From Kaiparowitsia implicata GSE-PSE-MK54-09C (GTDB taxonomy: Bacteria; Cyanobacteriota; Cyanobacteriia; Elainellales; Elainellaceae): a stretch of 64,000 nucleotides of DNA. The stretch's first letter is position 1; every line of letters starts with the position of its first letter. The notes beneath the pieces were generated by a model that searched no databases, was not told the DNA's origin, and saw nothing but the letters and a program-made list of their open reading frames with translations. The DNA is taken from positions 62,001 to 126,000 of the forward strand of contig JAHHHI010000067.1 of NCBI GenBank assembly GCA_019359435.1. The letters run 5' to 3'. This document shows positions 1 to 7,776 of this stretch, piece after piece. Position numbers and translations under genes: made by a program.

Positions 1-2
1 AT

Positions 3-1826
3 GGGAGCCCGGTCTATGACTATCAGCCGCGCTGGGGCGAAAGCATAGGGAACATGGGGCAGTGGGTGACAGACGGCACTCATGCGGCCTGCATCATGAG
101 TCGCCAACCCCTCACCCCTCAAGCCCCGGTTGAGGGCGAGGGGCAATGGGCGATCGCCACGTCCCTTTCCCCTGACGTTGAAGTCTCTTACCATACCCGG
201 TGGAATCCGGCGGGGGATGGAGCCGATCTGTGGGATGCGTTTTCTGCAACGGGCAGGCTGCCCAATGTGGCCGACGAGACTCCTGCGGCAGCCGGCGAAC
301 AGGTGGGTGGGGCGATCGCCCTCCGATTTACCCTCGCACCGGGAGAAACCCGACAGGTGCCGCTGGTGCTGGCGTGGGATTTTCCCGTCACGGAGTTTGC
401 TGAGGGCGTCTGCTATGCTCGGCGCTATACGGATTTTTTCGATCGCAGTGGCACCAATGGCTGGGCGATCGCCCGCAATGCACTCACCCACTATCCCGAA
501 TGGCAACGCCAAATTCAGCAGTGGCAGCAGCCAATTTTGGCTCGGCAAGACTTGCCCGACTGGTTCAAAATGGCACTGTTCAATGAGTTGTATGACCTGA
601 CAGATGGGGCCACGCTGTGGAGTGCGGCCACCCCTGCTGATCCCGTTGGACAGTTTGCTGTGGTGGAGTGCCTCGACTACCGCTGGTATGAAAGCCTGGA
701 TGTGCGGCTCTATGGCTCTTTTGCGCTGCTGCTGCTGTTTCCCGACCTGGATAAAGCCGTGCTGCGCGCCTTTGCTCGCGCCATTTCGGCAGAAGACGCC
801 ACCCCGCGCAAGATTGGGTACTATGCCACGCAAGGGATAGAGAGTCCCCTGGTGCCGCGCAAGGTGGCCAACGCCACGCCCCACGACCTGGGCGCACCCA
901 ACGAGCATCCCTGGGAGAAGACCAACTACACCAGCTACCAAGACTGCAATCAATGGAAAGACTTAGGCAGCGACTTTGTGTTGCAGGTGTATCGCGATTT
1001 TGTGCTGACGGGCGGCACGGATATCGAGTTTCTGGCGGAGTGCTGGCCTGCGGTGGTGGGTGCCCTCGACTACCTTAAGGGCTTTGATCAAGATGGCGAT
1101 GGCATTCCCGAAAACTCAGGTGCGCCTGACCAAACCTTTGACGACTGGCGGCTGAAGGGCGTTAGCGCCTACTGTGGTGGGCTGTGGATTGCGGCGCTAG
1201 AAGGGGCGATCGCCCTTGCCAACATTCTAGAGACCTCGCCCCAGTCCTCCCTGACTCCATCCCTCACCACAGCACAGGCCACGTGGCGCAGTTGGCTCAC
1301 CCAATCCCGCGCGGTCTATCAGGATGCCCTGTGGAACGGGCGTTACTATCGGCTTGATACCGGCAGTGGCTCTGATGCCGTCATGGCGGATCAGCTCTGC
1401 GGCCAGTTCTACGCACGCCTGCTGGGGCTGCCGGATGTTGTGCCTGAGGAGTGCGCTCAACTGGCGCTGAAGACCGTGTACGACGCCTGCTTCCTCAAGT
1501 TCCACAACGGTCAGTTTGGGGCCGCCAACGGACTGCTCCCAGACGGGGCACCTGTCAACCCGAGCGATACACACCCGCTGGAAGTGTGGACAGGGATCAA
1601 TTTTGGCTTGGCTGCGTTTTTGATTCAGATGGGGCTGCGCGATGAGGCGCTGCGGGTGACTGAAGCCGTGGTTCGCCAAATTTATGACCACGGGCTCCAA
1701 TTCCGCACGCCAGAGGCCATCACCGCAAGTGGCACCTTTCGCGCGAGTCACTATCTGCGAGCGATGGCCATCTGGGGGGTCTACGCCATGATGGCAGAAG
1801 GGTGGGATCAGCGGCGATCGCCCTAA
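3..1826 (+). CDS. GH116-family glycosidase (GBA2-like glucosylceramidase/beta-glucosidase), 3' part
   Basis: The reading frame is open from the first bases of the window, so the gene begins upstream; about 607 codons are visible, whereas family members are usually 800-900 residues. GH116 enzymes are retaining beta-glycosidases acting on glucosides or glucosylceramide. The catalytic (alpha/alpha)6 barrel is recognisable. VVECLDYRWYESLDVRLYGS corresponds to the nucleophile region, and DGIPENSGAPDQTFDDW followed by SAYCGGLW corresponds to the acid/base aspartate region. The internal ATG at 54 is not a credible start because homologous sequence (YDYQPRWGES) lies before it. It converges on a tetR gene. 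The substrate cannot be told from sequence. Family assignment is confident. Confidence 0.88.
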   Translation, partial: GSPVYDYQPRWGESIGNMGQWVTDGTHAACIMSRQPLTPQAPVEGEGQWAIATSLSPDVEVSYHTRWNPAGDGADLWDAFSATGRLPNVADETPAAAGEQVGGAIALRFTLAPGETRQVPLVLAWDFPVTEFAEGVCYARRYTDFFDRSGTNGWAIARNALTHYPEWQRQIQQWQQPILARQDLPDWFKMALFNELYDLTDGATLWSAATPADPVGQFAVVECLDYRWYESLDVRLYGSFALLLLFPDLDKAVLRAFARAISAEDATPRKIGYYATQGIESPLVPRKVANATPHDLGAPNEHPWEKTNYTSYQDCNQWKDLGSDFVLQVYRDFVLTGGTDIEFLAECWPAVVGALDYLKGFDQDGDGIPENSGAPDQTFDDWRLKGVSAYCGGLWIAALEGAIALANILETSPQSSLTPSLTTAQATWRSWLTQSRAVYQDALWNGRYYRLDTGSGSDAVMADQLCGQFYARLLGLPDVVPEECAQLALKTVYDACFLKFHNGQFGAANGLLPDGAPVNPSDTHPLEVWTGINFGLAAFLIQMGLRDEALRVTEAVVRQIYDHGLQFRTPEAITASGTFRASHYLRAMAIWGVYAMMAEGWDQRRSP

Positions 1827-1842
1827 CGGCTAGATTCTCCAC

Positions 1843-1875
1843 CATTGTCAGCTCCGCGTCACGAAGCTGACAATG
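1843..1875. terminator. Hairpin between convergent GH116 and tetR genes
   Basis: CATTGTCAGCT at 1843-1853 and AGCTGACAATG at 1865-1875 form a perfect 11-bp stem with an 11-nt loop, in the short gap between two convergent genes. There is no clear T-run on either side, so a bidirectional terminator role is inferred from position only. Confidence 0.5.
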
Positions 1876-1893
1876 CTGCGTTTGAACTCGGAT

Positions 1894-2499
1894 TCAGGGT
1901 TTGTTCGCTCTTGCACTTGACTCGGCGACTAGAGTCTGAATATGACGTCGCACGAGATAGCGCTGCTGCTCGGGATCAAACTGCTCCGGGTTGATGACGA
2001 CTCCGGTGCCGATGCCATCAACAAGGGCAATCAGGGCGTTGGCTTCAAGCGTCAAATCTAGCCCATCGCGAATCACCCGTGCAGCTTGCAACTCCACTAA
2101 TTCCTGGACGATGATTTGCCGCAACATCGCATAGCGTTTCTGATGTTCTTGAATGAGGCGATCGCGCCCGATAGCATAGCCCAAAAACGCCACCCATATT
2201 TGCCAACCCGAAAGACCACGGGGTGACATAGGGAGAACAGACATTATCATCTGTTCTAATCGGTCTATCCCCTGCTGTCCTTGGGCACTGGCCTTCATGT
2301 CGGCAAAAACATTTTTAAACAGTCGATCTATTGCAAACAGCGTCAACTCCTCTTTGTCGCGGAAATGGTGGGTCAAAGTTCCTGTTGAGGCCCCGAGTTC
2401 TTGGGCGATCGCCCGCATACTCGTCCGACCTAGCCCTTCGCGAATAATGACGCGCCAAACTGCCTCGGCCACGTCAACCCGGCGCTCGTCGTAACTCAT
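1894..2499 (-). CDS. TetR/AcrR-family transcriptional repressor (BetI-like)
   Basis: 201 residues, the usual TetR size. The N-terminal helix-turn-helix is clear: residues ~8-60 read EAVWRVIIREGLGRTSMRAI, then AQELGASTGTLTHHFRDKEE, matching the TetR_N pattern closely. The C-terminal half (~75-200) is a helical ligand-binding/dimerisation region resembling the BetI type. Such proteins bind palindromic operators as dimers and release on binding a small ligand. Two palindromes lie 40-95 bp upstream of the start codon, so autoregulation is likely. The other side of the operators holds only small mobile elements and a glutathione S-transferase remnant, so a former divergent target may have been lost. 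The ligand is unknown. Confidence 0.9.
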   Translation of the reverse strand: MSYDERRVDVAEAVWRVIIREGLGRTSMRAIAQELGASTGTLTHHFRDKEELTLFAIDRLFKNVFADMKASAQGQQGIDRLEQMIMSVLPMSPRGLSGWQIWVAFLGYAIGRDRLIQEHQKRYAMLRQIIVQELVELQAARVIRDGLDLTLEANALIALVDGIGTGVVINPEQFDPEQQRYLVRRHIQTLVAESSARANKP

Positions 2500-2540
2500 A
2501 GCTCTCCAATACTTGTACTTGCATCACGTGTTGACATTCT

Positions 2541-2594
2541 ATTACAACAGTTGTTGTATTTTGACCCTCGATAATGTATAACAACTGTTGTAAT
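2541..2594. promoter_or_regulatory. Paired TetR-type operators
   Basis: ATTACAACAGTTGT (2541-2554) and its exact reverse complement ACAACTGTTGTAAT (2581-2594) lie with centres 37 bp apart. Each contains the 5-1-5 palindrome ACAAC-N-GTTGT. They sit between the tetR start codon and the mobile elements. Palindromic half-sites of this size are typical TetR-family operators. The pairing with this particular regulator is inferred from adjacency. Confidence 0.7.
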
Positions 2595-2623
2595 AAGGCA
2601 CTCAATTCAAGCAAGGAACCTAG

Positions 2624-2724
2624 TGTAGCGTCAGCTCTAAGAATTAGGGTTGATGTTCCCCGAAAGTCTTTCTTGGCATGCCTCCCAAAAGGTGGCAACC
2701 CTAAAATTAAGACTTGACGCTGCA
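2624..2724. mobile_element. Small non-autonomous element B (MITE), 101 bp
   Basis: The ends are long imperfect inverted repeats. The left end begins TGTAGCGTCA and includes AATTAGGGTTG; the right end, read on the opposite strand, begins TGCAGCGTCA and includes TTTTAGGGTTG, about 29 bp in each arm. CTAG flanks both sides (2620-2623 and 2725-2728), as expected for an element inserting at TA or CTAG targets. There is no coding capacity. The right CTAG is shared with element A, so the two elements are directly abutted. A transposase family of the IS630 or IS5 type would fit; neither is proven. Confidence 0.72.
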
Positions 2725-2728
2725 CTAG

Positions 2729-2851
2729 GGCGTGTCATCAATTCCAACCAAACGCCTGATGCTATGAGCGTTGCCACGCCCAACCCAAAAACCAGGCTAG
2801 GGGCTGTGACTGTTGATTTCTGGGATATCAGAGGCTAATTGATGACAGCCC
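2729..2851. mobile_element. Small non-autonomous element A (MITE), copy 1, 123 bp
   Basis: The left end GGCGTGTCATCAATT and right end AATTGATGACAGCCC are inverted repeats matching at 13 of 15 positions, flanked by CTAG at 2725-2728 and 2852-2855. The same 123-bp sequence, in the same orientation and with only a few substitutions, occurs at 11788-11910 and 26505-26627. It encodes no transposase. CTAG duplication and these ends resemble IS5-family (IS427 group) elements, which is an inference from memory of the family. Confidence 0.85.
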
Positions 2852-2857
2852 CTAGTG

Positions 2858-3132
2858 ATGACCCATTCCCTGTGGCATTCCTGGGCACTGCTCGGGCTTT
2901 CTGCAGTTGGGGCTTGTGTCGGCAATCTGTTGCTTGAGCAGGCAAGTCTTGTCTCAACCTCAACCGATTAGACGAGCTTTGGTTTGAGTCCTTATGGACG
3001 AGCCGCCCTGCCCTTGGGGCCTATTTTCAACGCTTGAAAGCACGCCCCAGCTACACCGTTGCTATTCAGCGTGATGTCATGCCTCTGCCGATGCTGATTG
3101 CAGGCTTACGGAGAACATTGATAGGGTTCTAA
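2858..3132 (+). pseudogene. Glutathione S-transferase C-terminal remnant (with unassigned 37-codon leader ORF)
   Basis: Positions 2974-3132 read as an open 52-codon frame whose product (ending with a TAA stop) contains ESLWTSRPALGAYFQRLKAR followed by PSYTVAI. This is the typical C-terminal helix pattern of glutathione S-transferases. No in-frame start or N-terminal thioredoxin-fold domain precedes it. An ATG frame at 2858-2971 (MTHSLWHSWALLGL, then a stop) is of unknown origin and might belong to another decayed gene. The remnant begins immediately after the element A/B insertions, so insertion or an associated deletion probably destroyed the gene. Confidence 0.6.
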
Positions 3133-3514
3133 CACGCATCACGCAGGCGATGTCTCACCAGACTTGCAGTGCAGCCTCTAAGCAGTGCAGCCTCTAAAGA
3201 GACGATTACCCACCCTCAATTCGGCGCATGTTCAACACATGAACGTCAGTCAATGGCTAGCAGCAGCCTATCTTGCCGCACCCTTGGCTCGATGTCAGGG
3301 GAGGAAGACATGGTGCTGTTAGCGAGGTACGGTTACTACATCTCTAGGATGGCGACGCGATCGGCAACAATTAGAATGACGGCAGTGCTCTTCATTGGGC
3401 TGCACTTGAGCCAAACGTGAGCCAAATGTGAGCCAAATGTGAGCCAGATGGACAACCATCCGCTATCCCGATCGCCCCACACGCCCCCCTCGGCCTATCC
3501 TACCGACAGCTAGC
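3133..3514. other. Non-coding stretch with two short tandem duplications
   Basis: No convincing gene. The interval holds a perfect 16-bp tandem duplication at 3166-3197 (GCAGTGCAGCCTCTAA twice) and four 11-bp units at 3407-3450. An 83-codon frame at 3169-3420 has no recognisable features and overlaps both repeats, so it is not called. Confidence 0.6.
3407..3450. repeat. Four tandem 11-bp units
   Basis: TGAGCCAAACG, TGAGCCAAATG, TGAGCCAAATG and TGAGCCAGATG follow one another without spacing, about 65 bp upstream of the GTPase start. No function is evident. Confidence 0.85.
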
Positions 3515-4978
3515 ATGAGCGTACCCCCCAAGCCATCCCACTCTCAATCCCGGTCTGACGCTGCATCGATGCGGGGGCTAATTCCCTTAGGCCTGCAGGA
3601 TAGTCACTTTCAGCAGGCGAAAACCAGTCTAAAGCAGGTGCTGTCTCGCTATGCTCAAGCCGTGCGATCGCCTCGGCGCACAGCGACCTCGGTAGAACTG
3701 CAAGCGGCTGTCAAAACGGAGCTGAACCAGGTTACCAACGCGTTGGATAAACTCAACGCCAGCCTCGTGCGGATTGCGGTATTTGGCCTGGTGAGTCGGG
3801 GCAAGTCTGCAGTAGTGAATGCGCTAGTCGGGCAAAGGCTATTGCCAACGGGGCCCATCAACGGTGTGACCCAATATCCCCGATCGGTCTACTGGTCGCT
3901 AGAGGTGGGGCAGCCCATCACAGTGGAACTCATCGACACCCCTGGGTTAGATGAGGTGGGGGGGCAGTCGCGGGCGGCAATGGCGCTGGATGTGGCCCAG
4001 GCTGCGGATTTGATTTTGTTTGTCGTCGCAGGCGATATCACCCGCACGGAATACCATGCCTTAACGGAGCTTCAGGCGGCGCACAAGCCGCTGTTGCTTG
4101 TGTTCAACAAGATGGATCTCTACCCCGATCGCGATCGCCGCGCTATTTATCAAAAGCTACAAGAGCTGATGGCCCGTGCTCTCACCTCTCCCAGTACGCC
4201 CCTCTCTGAACTGCTCCCCCAAGATGTGGTGATGGTGGCCGCAGAGCCAACGCCACTGCCCGTGCGAATCGAGTGGCCTGATGGTCGCATCACCTACGAA
4301 CGCGAAACTCCGCCGCCTCAGGTGGCTGAATTGAAGCAGGCGCTAGTGTCGATTTTGCAAGATGAGGGGCGATCGCTCCTGGCTCTCAATGCCCTGCGCC
4401 ACGCCCGCGATGCCGAACAAGCCATCGCTCGCAAAACCATTAAGCTGCATCAGCAAGACGCTGAAGATCTGATCTGGCAATTTGCCCGGTGGAAGGGAGC
4501 GGCGATCGCCCTCAATCCTATTGCTCTGCTGGATGTGGCTGGCGGCTTAGCGACCGACCTGCTGCTGATTCGCGCACTGGCTAATCTGTATGGCCTACCC
4601 ATGACCCGCTACGAAGCCGGGAAGTTGCTCAACAGCATCGTCTGGAGTTCCGGCAGTTTAGTGGTGGGAGAATTAGGCACCAGCCTATTGTTCGGCGTGG
4701 GCAAAAGTGCGGCGGCGATCGCCACGGCCTTTGACAGCGTCAGTGGGGTGATGGCCTATGGCAGCGCGGCGATCGCCCAGGCCTCTCTAGCCGGCTATGG
4801 GTCGTATCGGGTGGGCAAAGCTGCCCAAGCTTACTTAGAGCAAGGCTGCACCTGGGGGCCGGAGGGCGTCAACACCACCATTCAAGACATTCTCAGCCAG
4901 GTCGATCGAGACACCGTGCTGTATCGACTGCGGCACGATATTGCAGAGACCAGCCAACCCCATGATGGACTTCGATAG
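3515..4978 (+). CDS. Dynamin/Era-like GTPase with C-terminal DUF697 domain
   Basis: 487 residues. The G domain shows a P-loop GLVSRGKS at residues 91-98, the G3 motif DTPG at 141-144 and the G4 motif NKMD at 198-201. The C-terminal ~150 residues contain long hydrophobic helices (LNPIALLDVAGGLATDLLLI and later GSLVVGELGTSLLFGVGKSA) typical of DUF697, a membrane-associating domain common in cyanobacterial GTPases. It probably works at the membrane, but no substrate process is known. The ATG at 3515 was chosen; residues 1-40 are low-conservation. Its 3' end overlaps the start of the rhodanese gene by about 14 nt, suggesting co-transcription. Confidence 0.87.
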   Translation: MSVPPKPSHSQSRSDAASMRGLIPLGLQDSHFQQAKTSLKQVLSRYAQAVRSPRRTATSVELQAAVKTELNQVTNALDKLNASLVRIAVFGLVSRGKSAVVNALVGQRLLPTGPINGVTQYPRSVYWSLEVGQPITVELIDTPGLDEVGGQSRAAMALDVAQAADLILFVVAGDITRTEYHALTELQAAHKPLLLVFNKMDLYPDRDRRAIYQKLQELMARALTSPSTPLSELLPQDVVMVAAEPTPLPVRIEWPDGRITYERETPPPQVAELKQALVSILQDEGRSLLALNALRHARDAEQAIARKTIKLHQQDAEDLIWQFARWKGAAIALNPIALLDVAGGLATDLLLIRALANLYGLPMTRYEAGKLLNSIVWSSGSLVVGELGTSLLFGVGKSAAAIATAFDSVSGVMAYGSAAIAQASLAGYGSYRVGKAAQAYLEQGCTWGPEGVNTTIQDILSQVDRDTVLYRLRHDIAETSQPHDGLR

Positions 4979-5574
4979 TGTGCCCCCTTCTCCCCTCTCC
5001 GCAGAGCAGGCCCCCATCGCGCACCCGCCGGTGGTTTCGCCTCATACGGTTATGCAATGGCAGGGCGATCGCCCTCTAGTCTTAGCAGATTGCCGCTTTT
5101 CGCTGGCCGAGAGGAATCGCCGGATGGCGCGCGGCGGGCTATCCCCTCACGCAGGCCGTTGTCACGCCTGTGCCCGGTCACTTTGTTCCCACGGTGCAAG
5201 CGGATCGTGTGGTGAATATTGATCAGGTGCGATCGCTCCAGCAGCAGCCGGGTGGCGTTCTCGTCGATGCTCGCGAAGCCCCGCGCTATCGCGGTGAGCA
5301 AGAACCCATCGATCCCATCGCAGGCCACATTCCCGGTGCCGTGAACTATCCCTGGCAGGCGGTCACCGATGAGCGCGGCCAGGTGCGGGCGATCGCCGAG
5401 CAGCAGCACCACTGGCAGGCTCTAGACACTGCCGACCCAATTGTGGTGTATTGCGGCTCTGGCGTCACCGCCTGCGTTAACCTGCTATCAATGGAGATGG
5501 CAGGTATCCACCATGCCAAGCTCTACCCTGGCAGTTGGAGCGATTGGTGCTCTTACCACATGCCGCAGTCCTAA
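4965..5574 (+). pseudogene. Thiosulfate/3-mercaptopyruvate sulfurtransferase with internal deletion
   Basis: Two-domain rhodaneses are ~270-290 residues. Here the first domain begins normally (RPLVLADCRFSLAE, ending near 5112). The next recognisable sequence is the end of that same domain, GIAGWRAAGYPLTQAV, and it lies in a different reading frame. Roughly 80-90 codons are missing between them. The second domain is intact in frame 5170-5574, with LVDAREAPRYRG, GHIPGAVNYPW and the active-site loop IVVYCGSGVTAC containing the catalytic cysteine. A shorter single-domain protein could still be made from 5170. The start overlaps the upstream GTPase stop. The deletion could be real or an assembly error. 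Confidence 0.75.
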
Positions 5575-6462
5575 GCGCCAGAAATCCGGTTCAGGTATTC
5601 GGTTTAGGCATTCGGTTAGGCCTCGGTGCGAGATTTGGTAGCTGGATAAACGGGTGCAGGCATGCCATGCACCTCAGGCAACAGGCGTCTAGCCTCTGCG
5701 GCCAACAGAGAAGCCCCATGAGCACTCTGCTTTAATAGACAAAGAATAGATAGATCCGTCAGGCTCGCATTTCGATTGTTTTCTATACAATTGAAGAGAG
5801 CATAACCCGGAGGAACAGAGCACATTTTCTCACAATAAACCAATTGCGATGTTGATTAAAATACCGATAGAAACCCATGATGCTTGGCAGTCCTAGAGCA
5901 TCTAAGGTGCTAATAATCGATGCGGTTAATGCTAAAAAACCCTTATCCTTGCCTACGTTAGGTTTGTTATATTTGCCTTATTTTTTATTGAAAAAATCTC
6001 TTGCTCCTGCGTTTCAGTTATCTAAGTTGGGCGATCGCCCCCATTGGTTCAAGATTCGTTCAAGATAGACATAAGACTGCTCCCATAGCAGTTGCTTTAT
6101 CTTATCTTCAACACACTCAAACTCTCATCAGAGAAACACCCTATTCCAAATACGTCTAGATTTTGGACAAATTCAGATAGATTGGTTCCGAAAAGCTCAA
6201 ACCAACCGAAATGCTGGCGTTAGTGCAGACGCTGCCACAACAGCTCATCACTCAAGCCAAAAGTAAAGCGTATCGCGTATTGCCGTTTCGCTGTGAGTTA
6301 ACCTTTATAGTTCGTGGTTCCATTAGCATTCATGTCGGATCAACTCTATTTGCATCAGGATCATGATTTACGGTAACCGTTCTGTATAGAAAATTGTCAG
6401 ATCCTCCATTGGTTCGCAACCTTAATTAAATTCTCAAACTAAAGTATTAGGCTTAAAATTCT
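5575..6462. other. Long AT-richer intergenic region, no supported gene
   Basis: About 890 bp without a convincing gene. A 75-codon minus-strand frame (5616-5843) ends in LLAAEARRLLPEVHGMPAP and a 51-codon plus-strand frame (6211-6366) begins MLALVQTLPQQLITQAKSKA; both look like fragments of something but match no family I recognise. The segment from ~5850 to 6460 is visibly poorer in GC and has one HIP1 site near 6030. It could include the promoter of the LabA-like gene. Confidence 0.4.
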
Positions 6463-6981
6463 ATGGCTTCTACAACTCGTCTGTCCATCTTTGTGGATGG
6501 CAACAACATGTTTTATGCCCAGCAAAAAAACGGCTGGTTCTTTGACCCCCGCCGGGTGCTGAAATTCTTCATTAACGAGCAGCCCGACACAACCTTGATG
6601 AATGCATTCTGGTATACCGGCCTCAAAGATCCGCAAGATCAGCGAGGGTTTCGTGATGCGCTGATTAGCCTGGGGTATACAGTACGCACCAAGATCTTGA
6701 AGGAATACTACGACGATATTTCTGGTAAGTTTTCCCAGAAAGCGAATCTTGATATTGAAATCGTGGTGGATATGTTTAACACCGTCGATCAATATGATCG
6801 CGTGGTGCTGTTTAGCGGCGACGGCGATTTTGAGCGGGCTATTGAGCTGCTGCGCTCTAAGAATACTCACATTACAGTCGTCTCTACCGAAGGGATGATT
6901 GCCCGTGAACTTCGCAACGTGACCGATCGCTATATTGACTTAAACGATATCCGTGCCGTTATTGAAAAGTCTGACATGTAA
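6463..6981 (+). CDS. LabA-like NYN-domain protein (PIN-like nuclease fold)
   Basis: 172 residues covering a whole NYN (DUF88) domain. The acidic active-site pattern is visible: IFVDGNNMFY near the N-terminus, then NLDIEIVVDMF and LFSGDGDFERAIELLRSKN. NYN domains have a PIN-like RNase fold and probably bind RNA. The cyanobacterial LabA family includes Synechococcus LabA, which takes part in clock output, but several paralogues usually exist, so the role here is open. It stands alone, with about 890 bp of non-coding DNA upstream and 200 bp downstream. The ATG at 6463 directly precedes the domain. Confidence 0.88.
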   Translation: MASTTRLSIFVDGNNMFYAQQKNGWFFDPRRVLKFFINEQPDTTLMNAFWYTGLKDPQDQRGFRDALISLGYTVRTKILKEYYDDISGKFSQKANLDIEIVVDMFNTVDQYDRVVLFSGDGDFERAIELLRSKNTHITVVSTEGMIARELRNVTDRYIDLNDIRAVIEKSDM

Positions 6982-7182
6982 GCCTGATCGGTTTGAAATC
7001 ATGCAGATATGACGGTTCTAATGCTGCTTGCTCTCAGTCTGTGCTGAGGGCTTCTACCTCCAATCAAATTTCTATTGCAGGCTTGCCTTATATCAGCCCT
7101 ACAGTCGTGATGGTTTCCATAGAAGATCACTACCATAGACGTGTAAGGTGTTGTGTTGTAAGGAAGATTTGGCTTAGACATA

Positions 7183-7776
7183 ATGAGTAACCAAATTTCG
7201 ACCCAGGCAAGCAAGGTTTGGCAGTTGGTAACTGATGCTGAAACGGCTAAAACCTATAGTCGTGCAGGTAGCCTGACCGGGTCCATTATCAAAGAAGTGG
7301 GGCTGCTGTTGTGGCTGGTGATTTGCCTAACCTTAGTGCTCGGGGACTGGTTCTGGAAAACCTCTGTGCGTTTAGGGCGCGCGACCCGCGCTAGCATTGA
7401 AAGCTTTGAACAGCCCACCACCGATCGCCTCGCGTCTGAAACGGGCAAAAAGCTGATGACGGCGCTTCGGGGCAGTACTACCTATGCACTGACTCAGGCA
7501 AGGGAACAGTTGGGCTTGCCCCACCCACCCACCGAAGAACCGCCCCTATCCACCCCGAATGCGGCGATCGCCCCCTCTCCCACACCAACGCCCACCCCGC
7601 CTCCCGCCCCGGGGCCCGCATTTGATATCGCCGCCGAACCGGCCTCTAAACCGGCGATCGCTCCAGAGCCCGATCTAGTCCCTGAACCTGATTTAGTTCC
7701 TGAACCTGATCTAATCGAGGCTGCGGCTGAGCACGATGGGGAGAGTGCGGATGCTGCCGACGGCCACGACGATTGA
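7183..7776 (+). CDS. Hypothetical membrane protein with Pro/Ala-rich tail
   Basis: 197 residues. A single strong membrane segment, VGLLLWLVICLTLVLGDWFW, lies at ~residues 39-58, followed by a charged helix to ~110. The tail is rich in Pro, Ala, Glu and Asp. It contains APSPTPTPTPPPAPGP and a perfect tandem peptide repeat in which EPDLV occurs twice and EPDL once more, then an acidic end. The tail looks disordered. The composition and single anchor resemble small cyanobacterial membrane proteins of unknown role; I do not recognise the family. Compositional bias makes homology searches with the tail unreliable. Confidence 0.7.
   Translation: MSNQISTQASKVWQLVTDAETAKTYSRAGSLTGSIIKEVGLLLWLVICLTLVLGDWFWKTSVRLGRATRASIESFEQPTTDRLASETGKKLMTALRGSTTYALTQAREQLGLPHPPTEEPPLSTPNAAIAPSPTPTPTPPPAPGPAFDIAAEPASKPAIAPEPDLVPEPDLVPEPDLIEAAAEHDGESADAADGHDD

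Noticed and set aside
1227-1751. 174-codon minus-strand frame inside the GH116 gene
   Set aside because: It is fully antisense to a well-supported glycosidase gene and matches no family.
3169-3420. 83-codon frame upstream of the GTPase
   Set aside because: It runs through a perfect 16-bp duplication and into tandem repeats; composition does not look coding.
7660-7720. Possible CRISPR-like or minisatellite repeat in the 7183 gene
   Set aside because: The repeat is a short in-frame peptide repeat of about 18 bp with no spacers, so it is a low-complexity tail and not an array.
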